From Prosthecobacter debontii (GTDB lineage: Bacteria > Verrucomicrobiota > Verrucomicrobiia > Verrucomicrobiales > Verrucomicrobiaceae), in the NCBI RefSeq assembly GCF_900167535.1, contig NZ_FUYE01000002.1, positions 310,001 to 374,000 on the forward strand: 64,000 nt of DNA, read 5' to 3'. The notes beneath the pieces were generated by a model. The model saw nothing but the letters and a program-made list of their open reading frames with translations. It had not been told where the DNA came from and did not search any database. A program made the position numbers and the translations under genes. Shown here piece after piece: positions 8,037 through 14,694 of this stretch (its first letter is position 1; every line of letters starts with the position of its first letter).

Positions 8037-9524
8037 TCAATCATCCGCCTCCGCCGCGTCCTTGATCACAAAGCGCGCCTTCAGTTTACACACCTGCTGA
8101 GCCAGACCGGCAGACTCCACGCTACGCAGCACTTCCTGGAAGTTCTTGTAGGCGTTAGGGGCTTCATCAATCGGATACTTGCGGGCGTTGAAGAGGATGT
8201 CGTTAGACTCGAAGTCGGCATCCACCGTGGCCTGATCCAGCGCACGAGCGGCGGCTTTACGTCCCATGCAGCGACCGGCACCGTGGTTCACACTGTAGCA
8301 GCTCTTCACGGCGTCCGGCTTGGCCACCATCACCACGGAGCCATCGCGCGGATTTCCAGGCAGCAGGATCGGATGACCGGTGGCGGCAAAAGGCGTGTCC
8401 TTCAGTGCATGGTGACCTCCAGGGAAAGCACGGGTCGCCCCTTTTCGATGCACCCAGGAGAGTTGGTTATCCACCACCTCCTGACGCGCGATGTTATGGC
8501 TGATGAAGTACACCAGTTGACCGGTCGTTCCTGGCAGCACTTCCTGGAAAGCCTCCAGCACCAGCGCATTGATGAGCATATGGTTCACGGTGGCGAAGTT
8601 CGCCCCGAGAGCCATGTCATCGAGATACGCATCGGCCTCCGGCGTTCCCAGAGGCGCATACACGAGTTGACGGTCACCCCCTGGATAAGCCAGACCCCAA
8701 CGCTGGAAGAAACCTTCAAGCACCTTGAACTGACGCTGAGCCAGCATGTTCCCGAACCCACGAGATCCGCAGTGGCTCAGGAAGGCTACATGGTTGTCTT
8801 TGAGGCCAAAAACATCCGCCGTGGCACGCATGGCTGGCTCATCGCTGAGCTGCACGATCTCGCACTCACCGAAGTGGTTTCCACCTCCGTAAGATCCGAG
8901 CTGCATCATTTTGCTTTCAAAGTTCGGGAAGGCATTGAAGGCACGCAACTTATCCAGGCGCTCGTGGAGCGTGGAGGTGTTTCCATCATGCCCATAGTGC
9001 TGGCTGTCTTCACAACGCAGTGCCCATTCCGGAGGGATTCCAAGGGCCTCACACACAGCTTTGCTCGCGCCTTCCGTGCATACTTGCACGCCGAGGTCCG
9101 CGGACACACGACGGGACTTTTTTGCCTCACGCTGGCCGCGTCCGGCCCCTGTCGGCGTGCGTGAAATGATGGCTTCGATCACTCGGCGACGGACCGACTT
9201 ATCGATCATCTCATCGGCCGGGATGTTCATCTGCAGCAGTGACATGGAGCACTTGATATCCACCCCCACAGGGCCTGGATAGATATGCGTTGGTGAAGCC
9301 ATCACACATCCCACAGGCGCCCCGTAACCGGCATGCGCGTCGGGGTTCAGCACGAGATCCGTCACACCTGGAGCCGAGCGCGAGTTCAGCGCCTGATCAA
9401 TGCAGATCTGGTCAAAGGTGGATCGGATGGCATCGGTCCCGATCACTGTGATCGGTTTACCTTTGTTATCGCGAGCTGGGAGGAAAGCTTCGGCTTCACC
9501 AGTGATATGGAAGGGGGAGGTCAT
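8037..9524 (-). CDS. rtcB: RNA-splicing ligase RtcB, DIKCSM variant
   Basis: 495 residues. RtcB ligates RNA 3'-phosphate or 2',3'-cyclic phosphate ends to 5'-OH ends with GTP and Mn2+. Visible: NPDAHAGYGAPVG, the metal-ligand Cys in GPVGVDIKCSM (Cys92; most RtcB proteins read DIGCG or DINCG), GGGNHFGE (His217), SHCGSRGFG (His251), SHNIARQE (His343) and NHGAGRCMGRKAA with His414 in the guanylylated position. The gene follows the Y-RNA array on the same strand and probably shares the sigma-54 promoter of rsr. No good ribosome-binding site precedes the ATG at 9524, so its translation may depend on processing of the upstream RNA. Confidence 0.96.
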   Translation of the reverse strand: MTSPFHITGEAEAFLPARDNKGKPITVIGTDAIRSTFDQICIDQALNSRSAPGVTDLVLNPDAHAGYGAPVGCVMASPTHIYPGPVGVDIKCSMSLLQMNIPADEMIDKSVRRRVIEAIISRTPTGAGRGQREAKKSRRVSADLGVQVCTEGASKAVCEALGIPPEWALRCEDSQHYGHDGNTSTLHERLDKLRAFNAFPNFESKMMQLGSYGGGNHFGECEIVQLSDEPAMRATADVFGLKDNHVAFLSHCGSRGFGNMLAQRQFKVLEGFFQRWGLAYPGGDRQLVYAPLGTPEADAYLDDMALGANFATVNHMLINALVLEAFQEVLPGTTGQLVYFISHNIARQEVVDNQLSWVHRKGATRAFPGGHHALKDTPFAATGHPILLPGNPRDGSVVMVAKPDAVKSCYSVNHGAGRCMGRKAAARALDQATVDADFESNDILFNARKYPIDEAPNAYKNFQEVLRSVESAGLAQQVCKLKARFVIKDAAEADD

Positions 9525-9545
9525 AAAATGAAAAAGAAAAGGTGG

Positions 9546-9681
9546 GGCGACAAGGGTTTGATGAAACGTTTTTGCTCTGCTCTACCAGACTGAGCTACGG
9601 TCCCGTTGAAAGTGGGACCGGAGGGATTCGAACCCCCGGCCTGAGGATTTTTGAATCATGTAGTTCCATCGGGCATTCGCC
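9546..9681 (-). ncRNA. Y-RNA with permuted tRNA module (YrlA-like, copy 3)
   Basis: Read on the minus strand this 136-base unit begins GGCGAATGCC and ends CCCTTGTCGCC; GGCGA pairs with TCGCC at the base. An upper stem GATGGAAC/GTTTCATC follows. Inside lies a tRNA in permuted order: T-arm (9621-9637, loop TTCGAAT type), then acceptor 3' strand, a nine-base joining loop (9605-9613), acceptor 5' strand (perfect 7 bp GGGACCG/CGGTCCC), then D-arm (9579-9597). The anticodon end is replaced by the Ro-binding stem. This matches the known YrlA type of bacterial Y RNA. Ends are estimated from the pairing boxes. Confidence 0.85.
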
Positions 9682-9713
9682 CCATTTAATAAATGCAATT
9701 AGTTAGGCTAAAT

Positions 9714-9808
9714 GGCGACAAGAGGGTGAGTGATGAACGCCCGAGGTTTTCTCAGGTGCGGGTTATCAAGCCGCTCGTGTAGGGATGTAATCACTCGAAG
9801 CATTCGCC
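9714..9808 (-). ncRNA. Y-RNA-like unit without tRNA module
   Basis: On the minus strand this 95-base unit has the same end boxes as its neighbours, GGCGAATGC at the 5' end and CTCTTGTCGCC at the 3' end. The upper stem GAGTGAT/ATCACTC pairs perfectly. The inside lacks T-loop and D-arm sequences; instead two short hairpins can be drawn (GCGG...CCGC and CCTGAG...CTCGGG). It is therefore a Y RNA with a different, shorter effector part, between copies 2 and 3 of the tRNA-like type. Boundaries are inferred from the shared boxes. Confidence 0.7.
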
Positions 9809-9837
9809 AGGAGTTGCATGAGTTAAAATTGAAATTT

Positions 9838-9961
9838 GGCGACAAGGTTTTTTGAGAAACACGATGTCTATTGCTCTACCACTGAGCCACCGGCACCGTG
9901 AAAAGCCGGGCAGGAATCGAACCTGCAACCAATAGCTAATGTAGTTCCCCAGGCATTCGCC
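9838..9961 (-). ncRNA. Y-RNA with permuted tRNA module (YrlA-like, copy 2)
   Basis: 124 bases, minus strand, with GGCGAATGCC and CCTTGTCGCC end boxes. Upper stem GGGGAAC/GTTTCTC. The tRNA-like part has a T-arm at 9910-9926 (GCAGG stem, TTCGATT loop), a shortened acceptor of about 5 bp (GCCGG/CCGGC) closed by a ten-base loop, a D-arm (9873-9888) and a 5-bp anticodon-like stem AATAG/CTATT that leads into the Y stem. The tRNA-like sequence differs from copies 1 and 3, so it is not a recent duplicate of either. Confidence 0.85.
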
Positions 9962-9992
9962 AAGGATGAATGCTAACGTGATTGAGAAGAAG

Positions 9993-10118
9993 TGGCGACA
10001 AGGAGTCGAGAAACATGGTCTGAAGCTCTACCGAGCTGAGCTACCGCCCCGTTGCTGGGGACAGGCAGGATTCGAACCTGCGACAGTCAGTGTGGATGTA
10101 GTTCCTCAGGCATTCGCC
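9993..10118 (-). ncRNA. Y-RNA with permuted tRNA module (YrlA-like, copy 1)
   Basis: 126 bases, minus strand, from GGCGAATGCC to CCTTGTCGCC. Upper stem TGAGGAAC/GTTTCTCG with wobble pairs, then the conserved TACAT. The module holds a T-arm (10065-10081, GCAGG stem with TTCGAAT loop), a full 7-bp acceptor GGGGCGG/CTGTCCC (with G-U pairs) whose two strands are joined by a short loop (10051-10056) in place of a CCA end, a D-arm (10025-10043) and a TCAG/CTGA stem. The order 3' half-5' half makes it a circular permutation of a tRNA, as in YrlA RNAs that accompany Rsr. Confidence 0.88.
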
Positions 10119-10140
10119 AAAATGAGTTTAGTTTTGAGAT

Positions 10141-10215
10141 GGAGCCTGATGAAAAGAAGAAAGAGACGTGTGCATTTTTTGAGAATGGAGTCCGCTTTCG
10201 CATTCACCAGGCTCC
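10141..10215 (-). ncRNA. Y-RNA-like unit without tRNA module, next to rsr (YrlB-like)
   Basis: 75 bases on the minus strand, starting 15 bases after the rsr stop. Ends pair over 13 bp with one G-U: GGAGCCTGGTGAA at the 5' end with TTCATCAGGCTCC at the 3' end. The 5' strand holds GGTGAATGCG, a variant of the GGCGAATGC box of the other four units. The loop is A/T- and purine-rich without T- or D-arm sequence. Position and shape match the shorter Y RNA (YrlB) that lies between rsr and yrlA in Salmonella. The helix could alternatively be a processing or attenuation signal after rsr. Confidence 0.7.
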
Positions 10216-10230
10216 AAAGAGACTGATCGG

Positions 10231-11799
10231 TCAGAGAGAGATCTTTTCGATCTCGCCCACCCAATGATCCGCGCCCAAGGTTCCTTGAGCAAAAGATGCG
10301 ATGATGTCGAAGACCGAATCCGAGAAGCCTCCGATGTTCAGCACATCGGGCCGCTCCTGCACCTGGGTCGTGGCGTAGGGTTGGATATCCAGACACACGA
10401 GACGAGCTTTGGGATTCCGTTCTTTGAACTTCATCCACTCGCTCATTGTGCGCGTCGGCGATCCACCGAAACGACCGTGCTGCGGCGTATCCATCCAGGA
10501 TTCGTTGTCCGAGACATAGATCACCAGATCCGCCTGCACCTTACGGGCATTGAGATCGATAAGCACCGCGCTGCAGTTCGTTCCACCGCAAGGCAGTGAA
10601 GCCAGCTTTTGCGCATTCGTCATCACCGAGTCGCGTGGGTTCAAGGCCACACGCACCACGTTAGTTTCAAAAGGCAGCACCTCGGCATCCCGATTCTGGC
10701 GGAGGAAAGCCGCCGAGATCAAAGCCGCGATGTCAATGCAGCGGATCTTGCTCGTGGCCCCTTTGCGGATACCCGTCATCGCCGAGTGCATGGAGCCCGA
10801 CACATCGGGTGCCACCACCACCTTTCCGGTCACTTGAGGTACGTTCGAGATGGCAATCTCCATCGCATCTTGCAGGGCTTCTTTCACCTCATGCGGCACA
10901 TCGGCCGACACATTGTGATAAGCAGCCATGAGCTGGTACGGCAACACACGCGAGCGGCGAATCTGGTCCTCGCTACGCAGACGGCTGGCAATGAGTCGGG
11001 TGAGGTCCTTGCTCGTGAACACACCATGACGAGCAAAGGTGTTCAGGTTCATCCGAGTCATCTGCCAAGGCGCATGCCGGGCGATCTCCTGCCATTGCTC
11101 CGTGGTCAAAGGCAGTGCGGTGAGCATCTGGAAAGGCACCTCCGGAGGATTTCCCTCGGGAGCACTCTTCCATGCCTCGAACTCGCGGATCAGGGCAGGC
11201 AGAGCCTCCACATCATGTTTACGACCAATGAGGTATCCATACAGAGCCTCACGGGCAGGCGTTCCCGGACGTGGGTGCACCATCTTGATGATGTCAGCCA
11301 CCGAAGGAGACTGCCCCACGTCAGCACGGAAGATCGCTTCATCGTTGCGGGTTTCGAACCAGCGGCGCACGAGGCGCTTGGGCAGAGAACCGAGCGACTT
11401 ACGCCCCGTCACACCGGAGCGCAGAATCTGCACGAAGTTCCGCAGCATCTTGGCGTCGTTAATGACACGCGGGAAGATCAGTTCGAGACGCTCTGCATCG
11501 CGGGCTGCAAGCACGGCGCAAAGGAGCGCTGGCACATCCTTCATGAACCCTTTCTCGCGACAATGCAGCGCCGTGCGGGCAATGAAGTCCGTCGGGACCT
11601 TTTCACAGAGCTGCAGCACTTTAGCGAGCTGATCCTCGGCGGAGGCATAGAAGGTGGCATTGAGACATCCCGTCGCTGCATACTGAGCCAGAGCATGGCG
11701 AGGAGTGAACGAGTATCCCTGGCCTCCCGACTCATTACGGGTATCAGCCTTGGGAGCGAGCGCTCCGACGATGGACTGGAAGAGTGATTTGTTGGCCAT
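10231..11799 (-). CDS. rsr: Ro60-like TROVE/VWA RNA-binding protein
   Basis: 522 residues from the ATG at 11799 (MANKSLFQSIVGALAPKADT). Residues 1-310 form the HEAT-like TROVE ring that binds Y RNA on its outside and misfolded RNA ends in the cavity (YSFTPRHALAQYAATGCLN, LRNFVQILRSGVTG, QMTRMNLNTFARHGVF). Residues 325-500 form a von Willebrand A domain with an intact MIDAS start DVSGS (332-336). Bacterial Rsr works with Y RNAs in RNA quality control. The gene heads the minus-strand operon with the Y-RNA units and rtcB, and is preceded by a sigma-54 promoter. An in-frame ATG at 11859 overlaps the promoter and is rejected. Confidence 0.96.
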   Translation of the reverse strand: MANKSLFQSIVGALAPKADTRNESGGQGYSFTPRHALAQYAATGCLNATFYASAEDQLAKVLQLCEKVPTDFIARTALHCREKGFMKDVPALLCAVLAARDAERLELIFPRVINDAKMLRNFVQILRSGVTGRKSLGSLPKRLVRRWFETRNDEAIFRADVGQSPSVADIIKMVHPRPGTPAREALYGYLIGRKHDVEALPALIREFEAWKSAPEGNPPEVPFQMLTALPLTTEQWQEIARHAPWQMTRMNLNTFARHGVFTSKDLTRLIASRLRSEDQIRRSRVLPYQLMAAYHNVSADVPHEVKEALQDAMEIAISNVPQVTGKVVVAPDVSGSMHSAMTGIRKGATSKIRCIDIAALISAAFLRQNRDAEVLPFETNVVRVALNPRDSVMTNAQKLASLPCGGTNCSAVLIDLNARKVQADLVIYVSDNESWMDTPQHGRFGGSPTRTMSEWMKFKERNPKARLVCLDIQPYATTQVQERPDVLNIGGFSDSVFDIIASFAQGTLGADHWVGEIEKISL

Positions 11800-11842
11800 G
11801 GCGTTTTCTTTCTGGTTTGATTTCGTTGTGCCAGATAAAGAA

Positions 11843-11858
11843 TGCCAGGATCGTGCCA
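11843..11858 (-). promoter_or_regulatory. Sigma-54 (-24/-12) promoter of the rsr-Y RNA-rtcB operon
   Basis: On the minus strand the bases read TGGCACGATCCTGGCA, against the sigma-54 consensus TGGCACG-N4-TTGCA: only one position differs, and GG and GC have the exact spacing. The predicted transcription start is near 11832, about 33 bases before the rsr ATG. Two further TGGCAC-like sequences lie within 40 bases either side. The divergent activator gene rtcR carries the GAFTGA motif needed to act on sigma-54 polymerase. Confidence 0.85.
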
Positions 11859-11980
11859 ACTCCGTTTCAACAGCGTGCCAGTGGCGCTGGAATCCTTATA
11901 AAATAAGGGAAAGAAAAATTTCACGCCTACAAATCCGGCCCTTTCCTCAAACCGCCATTATCCATATTTAATATCTAATG

Positions 11981-12014
11981 ATAGATGGTTTTATCTTTCT
12001 AGATAATCATCTAT
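11981..12014. promoter_or_regulatory. Nested palindrome between rsr and rtcR, candidate RtcR site
   Basis: An outer inverted repeat ATAGATG (11981-11987) / CATCTAT (12008-12014) encloses an inner one, TTATCT (11991-11996) / AGATAA (12001-12006). It sits in an AT-rich island, about 125 bases upstream of the -24 element, the usual place for the binding site of a sigma-54 activator, and about 40 bases before the rtcR start, where it could also give autoregulation. Binding by RtcR is inference. Confidence 0.55.
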
Positions 12015-12053
12015 ATATGAATTAAATCACATTAGCCCTCCGCCTCCAGCTTT

Positions 12054-13643
12054 ATGAAATCCACCGTCGTTTTTGGCTTCCTCGGCACGTCTCTGGACCG
12101 GGCCCAAGGGACAGATCGTTGGTCCAAATGGCGACCGACGGTGGCCATGTGCCAGCAAGAGGATCTGCTGATCTCACGAGTAGAGTTACTGGTGGAAACC
12201 AAGTTCAAAAATCTGGCTCAGCAGGTAGTGGCTGATATCCAGCAGGTCTCTCCTGAGACCGTGGTCAAAGTAAACGAGATCAACTTTTCCGATCCCTGGG
12301 ATTTTCAGGAGGTTTATGAGGGACTGTATGATCTCATAACAAATTATTCGTTTAAAACGGATAAGGAAGATTACTTCATTCATCTGACAACAGGAACTCA
12401 TGTGGCGCAGATCTGCTGGTTCTTATTGAACGAAGCCAATTTCATCCCTGCTCGGTTGCTTCAGACGTCACCCGTCCGCACGGATGACAGGCATGCCAGC
12501 GCTGCGGGGCGCTATTCCATCATCGATCTCGATCTCTCCAAGTATGACCGTCTCGCCACGCGCTTTGCTCAGGAGCAGGAGAAGACATTGGACTTCCTCA
12601 AAAGTGGCATTGCCACCAAAAGCAAGACCTTCAACAAACTCATCGAACAGATCGAACTCGTCGCCGTCAACTCCAAAGCGCCCATGCTCATCATGGGCCC
12701 GACGGGTGCAGGCAAATCCATGCTAGCTTCGCGCATTTTCGATCTTCGTCACAGCAGGGCTGGTATAACTGGAAGATTTGTGGAAGTCAATTGCGCGACC
12801 CTGCGTGGTGATCAAGCCATGAGCACACTCTTCGGCCACAAACGTGGCGCATTCACCGGCGCTCAGACGGATCGACCCGGATTGCTCAAAGAAGCAGACA
12901 AGGGACTGATCTTCCTCGATGAAATCGGTGAACTCGGACTCGATGAACAGGCCATGCTGCTGCAAGCACTTGAGGATAAGACATTCCTTCCACTTGGCTC
13001 CGATAAGTCCGTCAGCAGCGATTTCCAACTGATTGCAGGCACGAATCGCGATCTCCGCATGGAGGTCCAAACGGGCCAATTCCGTGAGGATCTGCTGGCC
13101 CGTATCAACCTCTGGACTTTCACCTTACCCAGCCTTGCAGAACGACGTGAAGACATCAGCGCTAATTTGGATTTCGAGCTCGAAAGATTTGCCAAAACGC
13201 ATCGCCGTCAGGTTCGCTTTAACAAAGAATCGCGAGATGCTTTCCTGAAATTTGCTCGTAGCCCTGACGCTCGTTGGAGTGCCAATTTTCGCGATCTCAA
13301 TGCCGCCGTAACTCGCATGGCCACCCTCGCACCCAAGGGCCGCATCACCACCACCTGCGTCGAATCAGAAATCGCGCGTTTGAAGGACGGATGGAGTTCG
13401 GGAGGCATAGAGAAGGTGACGACGAGCGCAGCCCTCGAAGGCTTGGACCGTGAACAAATCGACCCTTTCGATTGGGCTCAGTTGGAATATGTTCTTCAGG
13501 TCTGCAAGGACAGTAAAACGCTTTCCGATGCAGGCCGAAAGCTCTTCACTGTCTCTCGAACTAGCAAAGCCAAGGCCAATGATGCTGACCGTTTGAAGAA
13601 GTATCTTGCTCGTTTTGGGCTAACTTGGGATCAGGTCAAATGA
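12054..13643 (+). CDS. rtcR: RtcR, CARF-domain sigma-54 transcription activator
   Basis: 529 residues. Residues 1-185 form the RtcR/CARF sensor domain (VVFGFLGTSLD at the start; IHLTTGTHVAQICWFLL around 109-125), which in studied RtcR proteins senses RNA ends such as tRNA fragments with cyclic phosphate. Residues 190-430 are the AAA+ domain: Walker A GPTGAGKS (215-222), GAFTGA loop (265-270) that contacts sigma-54, Walker B LIFLDE (285-290), and RFREDLLARINLW-type sensor region (GQFREDLLARINLW). The C-terminal 90 residues end in a helix-turn-helix-like segment. It is divergent from rsr across a 254-base regulatory region and should activate the RNA-repair operon. Confidence 0.95.
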   Translation: MKSTVVFGFLGTSLDRAQGTDRWSKWRPTVAMCQQEDLLISRVELLVETKFKNLAQQVVADIQQVSPETVVKVNEINFSDPWDFQEVYEGLYDLITNYSFKTDKEDYFIHLTTGTHVAQICWFLLNEANFIPARLLQTSPVRTDDRHASAAGRYSIIDLDLSKYDRLATRFAQEQEKTLDFLKSGIATKSKTFNKLIEQIELVAVNSKAPMLIMGPTGAGKSMLASRIFDLRHSRAGITGRFVEVNCATLRGDQAMSTLFGHKRGAFTGAQTDRPGLLKEADKGLIFLDEIGELGLDEQAMLLQALEDKTFLPLGSDKSVSSDFQLIAGTNRDLRMEVQTGQFREDLLARINLWTFTLPSLAERREDISANLDFELERFAKTHRRQVRFNKESRDAFLKFARSPDARWSANFRDLNAAVTRMATLAPKGRITTTCVESEIARLKDGWSSGGIEKVTTSAALEGLDREQIDPFDWAQLEYVLQVCKDSKTLSDAGRKLFTVSRTSKAKANDADRLKKYLARFGLTWDQVK

Positions 13644-13664
13644 CTCCCTCATGCCGCGACAACA

Positions 13665-14117
13665 TCATCGCTTAGCGAGTGCATCAGATACAGCAGGTTC
13701 CAACTCTCGAGATCCATCTCCGCCCAATTTTTCATCCAGGGCTTCCAGCCGATGAATGAGATCCGCGATATGCTTGCGGGGATACATGCCACCCGCTTCA
13801 TGGCAGAAGTGAGTCCGGCAGCCAAAGGGTCGATGCAGGTAGATGGTGCATCTGCCTTCCTTTCCTAACAAGGGACAAGCTCCATCGGGCCTCGGTTTGA
13901 GGTCTTTGCGCCCACTCGCACGCACGCCTTGGGCCGCATACAGAGCCTCGCCCAATGTTAGAAACGGAGTGCGTCCCGTGAGCCTGAAATGGCAGCATTG
14001 CGTGCGCATTTGGCAGTCTCGCTGGAGAGGGCGTTTTTCCAGTTCGGCATAGATGGCTTTCACCTCATCCAAGGCGGCCTTCAAGGTGGAGTCTGGTGGC
14101 TGCTTCTTACGCGACAC
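13665..14117 (-). CDS. YkgJ-family cysteine-cluster protein
   Basis: 150 residues with Cys residues arranged as CxxxxxCC, ACPLL, RCTIY and GCRTHFC, the pattern of the YkgJ/UPF0153 family of putative zinc or iron-sulfur proteins. The motif PDGACPLLGKEGRCTIYLHRP is typical. The function of the family is unknown. It converges with rtcR (21 bases between stops) and lies downstream of the polysaccharide-export genes on the same strand, separated by nine bases. Confidence 0.85.
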   Translation of the reverse strand: MSRKKQPPDSTLKAALDEVKAIYAELEKRPLQRDCQMRTQCCHFRLTGRTPFLTLGEALYAAQGVRASGRKDLKPRPDGACPLLGKEGRCTIYLHRPFGCRTHFCHEAGGMYPRKHIADLIHRLEALDEKLGGDGSRELEPAVSDALAKR

Positions 14118-14126
14118 AGGCTTCTA

Positions 14127-14684
14127 TTATTCAGGCACGATGATTTGATCATCTGGCTGGACCAAGACATCCACGTTGGGATTACCAATTCCTGTCGATA
14201 GGTTATGCACAGAGGCACGACCACCGCGCAGAAGTTTCACTTTCTTCATGCTGCCAAATGGAGTCGGCCCCCCTGCTGACATGATGGCGCGGGAAAGTGT
14301 CATGCCTTGTTGATATGGAACGCCGCCAGGCTTCACCACACCCGTGACGGTCACCTGACGCATGTCAGCTCCGCCGACACTATCAATCGAAACCAAGACA
14401 TTCGGACGTGTGTAAATCTCCTCACGAATATAGGTTTGCTCAATCGCCCGCTGCAAAGCCGATGGCTTCAAGCCTGAAGCGCGCACCTCACCGATGTGCA
14501 AGAGGTTGATCGTGCCATTATCACTGACGGTGTAAACCCCCTTGATCTGGGCCACCTCGTTGTCAGGAATCGCCCCCACGGAGATGGTGATGCGATCTCC
14601 AGGGCGCAGAGGCAGTTCACCGCTCTGAGCCCACAGTTGTTGCAAGGTCAATAGACTAACCAAAAGAACAAAAATCGTTTTCAT
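14127..14684 (-). CDS. Polysaccharide export protein (Wza-like, Poly_export/SLBB)
   Basis: 185 residues from the ATG at 14684: a signal peptide (MKTIFVLLVSLLTLQQLWAQ) followed by the Poly_export domain (LRPGDRITISVGAIPDNE, VSDNGTINLLHIGEVRASGL) and an SLBB-like domain (VTVTGVVKPGGVPYQQGMTLSRAIMSAGG). This is the short form of the outer-membrane channel component of capsule or exopolysaccharide export; it lacks the lipobox Cys and C-terminal helix of E. coli Wza. It is ten bases downstream of the Wzc-like gene on the same strand, so both probably act in one export machine. Confidence 0.9.
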   Translation of the reverse strand: MKTIFVLLVSLLTLQQLWAQSGELPLRPGDRITISVGAIPDNEVAQIKGVYTVSDNGTINLLHIGEVRASGLKPSALQRAIEQTYIREEIYTRPNVLVSIDSVGGADMRQVTVTGVVKPGGVPYQQGMTLSRAIMSAGGPTPFGSMKKVKLLRGGRASVHNLSTGIGNPNVDVLVQPDDQIIVPE

Positions 14685-14694
14685 AATCAATCTG

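Noticed and set aside
9546..10118. A cluster of ordinary tRNA genes
   Set aside because: T-arm precedes acceptor and D-arm, no complete anticodon loop is present, and acceptor strands are joined by short loops; the shared end boxes fit Y RNAs instead.
9672..10210. A CRISPR array based on the repeated GGCGAATGC and CTTGTCGCC boxes
   Set aside because: Repeats are too short, spacing varies from about 95 to 136 bases, the intervals fold, and no cas gene is near.
10609..11787. A 392-codon open frame opposite rsr
   Set aside because: Shadow of rsr; the His-rich translation arises from the complementary codons.
12054..13643. A CRISPR-associated CARF effector
   Set aside because: The CARF-type domain is fused to a sigma-54 activator next to rsr and rtcB, which is the RtcR build, not a type III CRISPR effector.
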